DNA from: Gammaproteobacteria bacterium
Lineage (GTDB): Bacteria; Pseudomonadota; Gammaproteobacteria; GCA-001735895
Length of the DNA stretch: 11,457 nt
Assembly: GCA_003231795.1 (NCBI GenBank)
Contig: QIJI01000173.1
Coordinates: 1-11,457 of the forward strand
Direction: 5' to 3'
In this document: piece after piece, positions 7,590-11,457 of the stretch
Position numbering within the stretch: the first letter of the stretch is position 1
Layout: each line of letters starts with the position of its first letter
The notes under the pieces: model-generated
The model's database searches: none
Seen by the model: the letters and a program-made list of their open reading frames with translations, nothing else
What the model was told of the DNA's origin: nothing
Program-made: the position numbers and the translations under genes

Positions 7590-8702
7590 ATGAGAATTGA
7601 AGACGACAGTAAACTGGATTACAAGGACGTTTTAATTCGCCCCAAAAGAAGCACCCTGGGCAGCCGCAAAGAGGTAGAACTGGAACGGGAATTCACCTTC
7701 CGTAACTATCAGGGTGAAAACGACGAGCATTACCGCGGCATCCCGATAATGGCTTCCAATATGGATGGAGTCGGTACTTTTGAGATGGCCGATGCATTGT
7801 CAGATCTGGGGCTGTTTACCTGCCTTGTCAAAAACTACGAAACCGATGAACTGCACCGATTCTTTAATCAGGAGCGGCCGGGCAGGCGCGAAAATGTCGC
7901 CTACTCCACCGGCATCACAGCTCAGGATTTTTCCAAATTTGAAGGTGTTTACCGGCAAACCAGTCATCGTTTGAAATATGTTTGTGTCGATGTGGCCAAT
8001 GGCTATTCCGAGCGGTTTTCCGATTTCATCAAACAGTTGCGCGATGTCTATCCGGCCATCGTCATTATTGCAGGCAATGTTGTAACCGGTGAAATGACCG
8101 AGGAATTAATCCTCAGTGGCGCCGATATTGTCAAAGTCGGCATAGGCCCGGGCAGTGTCTGTACCACTCGAATTCAAACCGGGGTCGGCTTTCCGCAGCT
8201 ATCGGCAGTGATTGAATGTGCCGATTCGGCCCACGGTCTCGGTGGACATATTATCGCAGATGGTGGTTGTACCTGCCCGGGTGATCTGGCGAAAGCCTTC
8301 GCTGCCGGCGCCGATTTTGCCATGCTGGGCGGCATGCTGGCCGGCCACGACGAAGGGGGTGGTGAAATTGTTACTCGCTATTATAAATCTGGCGAAATCA
8401 CGCAAACCGACGCGGGCTGGGAAGACCGGATCGAAGAGCGCAAGTTTGTTAATTTTTACGGCATGAGCTCAAAGGCGGCCAACGAAAAACATTTTGGCGG
8501 TCTCAAAGAATATCGTTCGTCAGAGGGCCGGGAAATTCAAGTGCCTTATCGCGGTAAAATAGAAAATTCGATTCAAAATCTGCTCGGCGGAATTCGTAGT
8601 ACCTGCACCTATGCTGGAGCCAAGAAACTCAAGTGGCTCAGCAAGTGCACGACATTCGTCAAAACCGGGCAGCAGTTTAATTCGGTATTCGCTGAAAAAT
8701 AA
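7590..8702 (+). CDS. guaC: GMP reductase, type 1 (human/E. coli-like), divergent
   Basis: Reductive deamination of GMP to IMP and ammonia with NADPH, linking guanine to adenine nucleotide synthesis. The start MRIEDDSKLDYKDVLIRPKR is the family signature. Other landmarks: VDVANGYSE (133-141), AGNVVTGEM (161-169), the catalytic loop GPGSVCTTR with Cys191 and Thr193, DGGCTCPGD, LGGMLAGH, FYGMSS and the flap YRSSEG with Glu312 (E. coli Cys186, Thr188 and Glu289). There is no internal CBS pair, as usual for this type. Oddities relative to E. coli recalled from memory: MDTVG is MDGVG, HKHY is VKNY (Lys81 kept), STGTS is STGIT, and about 18 extra residues sit near 260-285. At 370 residues it is longer than the usual 345-350. 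The ATG at 7590 fits the family N-terminus despite a weak ribosome-binding site. It ends 33 bases from the convergent flavoprotein gene. Confidence 0.93.
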   Translation: MRIEDDSKLDYKDVLIRPKRSTLGSRKEVELEREFTFRNYQGENDEHYRGIPIMASNMDGVGTFEMADALSDLGLFTCLVKNYETDELHRFFNQERPGRRENVAYSTGITAQDFSKFEGVYRQTSHRLKYVCVDVANGYSERFSDFIKQLRDVYPAIVIIAGNVVTGEMTEELILSGADIVKVGIGPGSVCTTRIQTGVGFPQLSAVIECADSAHGLGGHIIADGGCTCPGDLAKAFAAGADFAMLGGMLAGHDEGGGEIVTRYYKSGEITQTDAGWEDRIEERKFVNFYGMSSKAANEKHFGGLKEYRSSEGREIQVPYRGKIENSIQNLLGGIRSTCTYAGAKKLKWLSKCTTFVKTGQQFNSVFAEK

Positions 8703-8718
8703 CGGGTAATCCGGGGAT

Positions 8719-8735
8719 GTCGGCATGGAACCGAC
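8719..8735. other. Small hairpin between convergent gene ends
   Basis: GTCGG (8719-8723) can pair with CCGAC (8731-8735) around a 7-base loop, inside the 33-base gap between the guaC stop and the flavoprotein stop. It is symmetric, so it could serve both strands, but the stem is short and no T-run follows on either side. I record it as a possible weak bidirectional end structure only. Confidence 0.2.
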
Positions 8736-10868
8736 TCAGGAATTTAGTCGCCAGCGATGAAATTTAGCCACCCATCCTAGCAATCGTTCAGGAACGTGAG
8801 CGCGTTTCCATTCTCCGGCTGCGTATTTGTTCGCCTCGGCCAGAGTTGGGTAAATATGAATGGTGCCGAGGATCTTGTTCAGTCCTAATCCATGCCGCAT
8901 CGCCAGTACAAATTCGGCGATCAGATCCCCTGCATGCTCGCCCACAATGGTAACCCCTAAAATTCGGTCTTTTCCAGGTACCGTCAGTACCTTGACGAAT
9001 CCATGGGCCTCACTATCGGCAATTGCGCGATCGAGATCATCGATGCCATATCGGGTCACCTCATAGGCGATACCCTGTTCCAGCGCCTCGGTTTCATTGA
9101 GCCCGACTCGCGCTATTTCGGGCTCAACAAATGTGGCCCAGGGAATAACCGAATAGTCCGCTTTAAAGCGTTTAACAATGCCAAACAATGTGTTTACTGA
9201 TGTGTACCAGGCCTGGTGTGCGCCGACGTGGGTAAACTGGTAGGGACCAATGACATCACCAGCGGCGTAAATGGTCGGGATACTGGTTTGCAGGAATTCG
9301 TTGACTTCGATGGTTCGGTCTGGATTCAACTTTATACCGAGCTGATCCAGTCCGGCGCTACCCGAATTGGGAGTTCGACCCACCGCAACGATGAGAACAT
9401 CGAACTCAATTTGAATTTCATCGCCTTCATGCTCGGCAATTAAATAGCTTATGCCATCTCGCTTTTCGAATCGTTTCGCCGTATGAGAGGTCAATACCCG
9501 AATTCCTTCGTCGCTGAACCTCTGTTGCACTAGTTCCGAAATTTCGGGATCTTCACGTAACAGAATTCGGGGCAGCATTTCGACCTGAGTCACCTCTACG
9601 CCCAGCCGGGCAAATGCCTGGGTCAGCTCTGAACCAATCGGACCGCCACCCAGCACGGCTAGTTTTTTCGGCTTTTCACGCATCTCCCATAAATCGTCGG
9701 AGGTATAGTATTTCACCTGATCGATGCCCTCGATCGGCGGCACAAACGGCCTGCCCCCGGTAGCCACAACAATGTTACGGGTGCGAATCGTTTCGCCGTT
9801 AACCTCAACCGTCCAGGGTGAGGTGATCGTTGCCTCACCGAGTACCACATCGACACCTAGCCCGGTATATCGCTCGACCGAATCATGCGGTTCTATTTTG
9901 CGAATCACAGCCTGGACCCGTTCCATCACTTCGGCAAAATCGAAATCTGCCTGTGCACGGTTAATTCCAAACTCTTTGCTGCGGCTGACATGTGACATGA
10001 ATTTGGCTGAGCGAATCAGCGCTTTTGACGGAACACATCCGTAGTTCAGGCAATCGCCACCCAGTTTATGTTTTTCGATCAAGCTTACCTTTGCTTTCAC
10101 CGCAGCGGCGATATACGCGGTTACCAGTCCGGCCGCGCCTGAACCGATAACGACCAGATTGGTATCGAAAGATGCGGGCTTGCTGTACCCCTTTAACGCC
10201 TTGCGGTCCTTGATTATGGATACCATTTTTTTGCCAACGAAAGGAAGCATCGCCAATAAACCGAATGAAAGAATAAGTTCAGCGCTGAAAATACCGCTGG
10301 CCGATTCAATTTGGGCCAGTTGCGTTCCTGCGTTGACATACACCACTGTGCCCGCAAACATACCCAGTTGGCTGACCCAGAAAAACGTCCACAGGCGCAA
10401 CGAGGTCAGCCCCATAACAAGATTAATTACAAAAAATGGAAATACGGGCACCAGCCGTAACGCGAACAGATAAAAAGCACCATCTTTTTCGACTCCCGCG
10501 TTGAATGCTTTTAACGACGCCCCGAAACGGGACTGTACCGAATCTCGGAAAAGGTAACGCGAAATAAGAAAAGCGATCGAAGCGCCAATGGTGCTGGCGA
10601 AAGAGATCAGAATCAAACCGGTTACCAACCCGAAAACAGCGCCACCGGCCAGCGTCAGTACTGCGGCACCGGGCAGCGAGGCACCGGCAACAAACACATA
10701 GAGAAGAAAAAAACCGACCAGAGTGAGTACCCGATTTTGCTGATAAAGATGATCGATCTGCTGCTGTTGTGCCTTGACATATTCAAGCGTCAAATATTGT
10801 CCCAGTTCGAACTGAAAAAAAGCTGCCACGACTACGATCAGCAGTACAAGAATCGCTATTTTTTTCAT
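8736..10868 (-). CDS. VTT (DedA/TVP38-like) membrane domain fused to FAD/NAD(P) disulfide oxidoreductase
   Basis: A 710-residue two-part protein. Residues 1-220 are membrane-embedded: an N-terminal helix (about 4-20), then a VTT/SNARE-associated domain with LPGAAVLTLAGGAVFG (65-80), RLVPVFPFFVINLVMG (138-153) and FFWVSQLGMFAGTVVYVNAG. Residues 235-710 are a class-I pyridine nucleotide-disulfide oxidoreductase: FAD site VVIGSGAAG (239-247), redox pair GGDCLNYGCVPSK (Cys273/Cys278), NAD(P) site LGGGPIGSE (406-414), second FAD motif YAAGD, and dimerisation-domain motif HIYPTLAEANKYAAGEWKR. In lipoamide dehydrogenase and glutathione reductase the residue before Pro-Thr is the catalytic His; here it is Tyr, and the C-terminal Cys pair of mercuric reductase is absent, so neither activity should be assumed. 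This fused architecture is known in proteobacteria but its substrate is not. It is probably a membrane-tethered thiol/disulfide or quinone-linked reductase. Confidence 0.88.
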   Translation of the reverse strand: MKKIAILVLLIVVVAAFFQFELGQYLTLEYVKAQQQQIDHLYQQNRVLTLVGFFLLYVFVAGASLPGAAVLTLAGGAVFGLVTGLILISFASTIGASIAFLISRYLFRDSVQSRFGASLKAFNAGVEKDGAFYLFALRLVPVFPFFVINLVMGLTSLRLWTFFWVSQLGMFAGTVVYVNAGTQLAQIESASGIFSAELILSFGLLAMLPFVGKKMVSIIKDRKALKGYSKPASFDTNLVVIGSGAAGLVTAYIAAAVKAKVSLIEKHKLGGDCLNYGCVPSKALIRSAKFMSHVSRSKEFGINRAQADFDFAEVMERVQAVIRKIEPHDSVERYTGLGVDVVLGEATITSPWTVEVNGETIRTRNIVVATGGRPFVPPIEGIDQVKYYTSDDLWEMREKPKKLAVLGGGPIGSELTQAFARLGVEVTQVEMLPRILLREDPEISELVQQRFSDEGIRVLTSHTAKRFEKRDGISYLIAEHEGDEIQIEFDVLIVAVGRTPNSGSAGLDQLGIKLNPDRTIEVNEFLQTSIPTIYAAGDVIGPYQFTHVGAHQAWYTSVNTLFGIVKRFKADYSVIPWATFVEPEIARVGLNETEALEQGIAYEVTRYGIDDLDRAIADSEAHGFVKVLTVPGKDRILGVTIVGEHAGDLIAEFVLAMRHGLGLNKILGTIHIYPTLAEANKYAAGEWKRAHVPERLLGWVAKFHRWRLNS

Positions 10869-10921
10869 CCAAAATTACCCGTTTGATATGGTCGCATAAG
10901 ACTTTCTTGTTGATGATTGGT
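10869..10921 (-). promoter_or_regulatory. mnmH-flavoprotein gap with repeated CTTATGCGACC element
   Basis: The 53 bases between the mnmH stop and the flavoprotein ATG contain CTTATGCGACC (complement of 10890-10900), identical over 11 bases to the element upstream of pepN. TCTTAT just before GCGACC matches the -10 consensus at four of six positions, but no matching -35 lies at the right spacing. The ribosome-binding site is weak (GGG about nine bases from the ATG). There is no terminator after mnmH, so read-through is possible. Confidence 0.3.
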
Positions 10922-11457
10922 TCATTTACCGTAACCGGCTTCGGCCCACTCAAGGAATTCAGTCTCCTCACCTTCAAAAACTATTTCAGGTTGCTTGGTC
11001 TTAATTTGATAACGGTACATCGGATCGTAATAATGTTCGAGCAAAATCCGAATACCGTTATCGAATTCTTCGGTCAAATTACCGGCAAATAGCTGTTGCA
11101 GGCCGAGCTTAAAAAAATGATGCACCTGCCTGAAGTGATCACCACCGAGCCGCCGTTGTATTCGCGCCAGGTTGTCGAGCACAAATTGAGAGAACTCCTT
11201 TTCCGCCGTTTCGGGAAAACTTTGCTGATAGACGGGCCAGTTGCGGGTAATGTAATCGCCACGAATCAGCGAGACCCGCTCATTCATTTCAAGCTGCAAA
11301 ATAGCGCGTGGTGCTTTTAACAGGGCAGTGTACAAAATTTCCGGCATATTGACTCGACCAATTCGCCTGCCTTCATCTTCAACAAACACGGCCCCTCCAG
11401 TTTGCCTGGCACGGTGTTTGACAAATTCGATCGAAACCGAGTTTTCCCAGTCAATAA
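10922..11457 (-). CDS. mnmH: tRNA 2-selenouridine synthase MnmH (SelU/YbbB), C-terminal part; 5' end beyond window
   Basis: The frame has no stop up to the right edge, so about 177 C-terminal residues are visible. MnmH replaces sulfur by selenium at the wobble 2-thiouridine (position 34) of certain Lys, Glu and Gln tRNAs, using selenophosphate from SelD, through a geranylated intermediate. The segment ENSVSIEF followed by FVEDEGRRIGRVNMP is the conserved element I recall from the C-terminal P-loop domain of the family. It is followed by a helical tail with NERVSLIRGDYI and the C-terminus EWAEAGYGK. The N-terminal rhodanese domain with its catalytic Cys lies outside the window, so completeness cannot be checked. 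The GTG at 11389 is an internal valine codon, not the start. The gene ends 53 bases before the flavoprotein gene on the same strand. Its presence implies selD elsewhere in the genome. Confidence 0.85.
   Translation of the reverse strand, partial: IDWENSVSIEFVKHRARQTGGAVFVEDEGRRIGRVNMPEILYTALLKAPRAILQLEMNERVSLIRGDYITRNWPVYQQSFPETAEKEFSQFVLDNLARIQRRLGGDHFRQVHHFFKLGLQQLFAGNLTEEFDNGIRILLEHYYDPMYRYQIKTKQPEIVFEGEETEFLEWAEAGYGK

Noticed and set aside
8736..10868. Dihydrolipoamide dehydrogenase or mercuric reductase
   Set aside because: The catalytic His before Pro-Thr is Tyr, the C-terminal metal-binding Cys pair is absent, no heavy-metal-associated domain is present, and the N-terminus is a VTT membrane domain.
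11387..11389. GTG at 11389 as the start of a small complete gene
   Set aside because: The same frame continues without a stop to the window edge and the residues upstream (ENSVSIEF...) match MnmH, so this is an internal valine codon.
1..11457. CRISPR arrays, tRNA or rRNA genes, insertion sequences, toxin-antitoxin or defence genes
   Set aside because: I found no regularly spaced direct repeats, no cloverleaf-like or ribosomal sequence, and no transposase, nuclease or small two-gene module. Nearly all bases are accounted for by housekeeping-type genes.

Overview
The window looks like ordinary chromosome from a gammaproteobacterium of roughly 50% GC. PepN, nucleoside diphosphate kinase, type-1 GMP reductase, an alpha/beta-barrel ornithine decarboxylase, an RpfE-type protein, a VTT-domain flavoprotein and the selenouridine synthase MnmH all match proteobacterial families along their visible length. 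No genus can be named from the sequence. There are no rRNA or tRNA genes, CRISPR arrays, transposase genes or phage genes. Coding density is high and no gene-free stretch exceeds about 175 bases. Both window edges cut through genes.

Layout. Positions 1-6311 form a minus-strand block, read from high to low coordinates: pepN (M1 aminopeptidase), an RpfE-type protein of unknown function, an ornithine decarboxylase, and 17 bases behind it a membrane-anchored sensor with three PAS domains whose output domain lies beyond the left edge. An 80-base divergent region then separates pepN from a plus-strand block (6392-8702): ndk, a small protein made of two CBS domains, and a GMP reductase. The plus block converges on a second minus block (8736-11457): a fusion of a VTT/DedA-like membrane domain with a FAD/NAD(P) disulfide oxidoreductase, preceded by the 3' part of mnmH, which runs off the right edge.

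How the genes may fit together. ndk, the CBS protein and guaC form a purine-nucleotide group. CBS pairs usually bind adenine or guanine nucleotides, and GMP reductase returns GMP to IMP, so the CBS protein may be a separate nucleotide sensor acting on GuaC. That is inference from gene order. The decarboxylase makes putrescine, and the closely spaced PAS sensor may share its transcript. PepN is housekeeping peptide turnover. MnmH implies that the organism makes selenophosphate.

I see no clearly undescribed multi-gene system. The best leads are a divergent GMP reductase with altered active-site neighbourhoods next to the free-standing CBS protein; a long A/T-rich inverted repeat (3577-3660) between pepN and the RpfE-type gene; the membrane-tethered flavoprotein, in which Tyr replaces the catalytic His of lipoamide dehydrogenases; and several short palindromes in promoter-proximal gaps.
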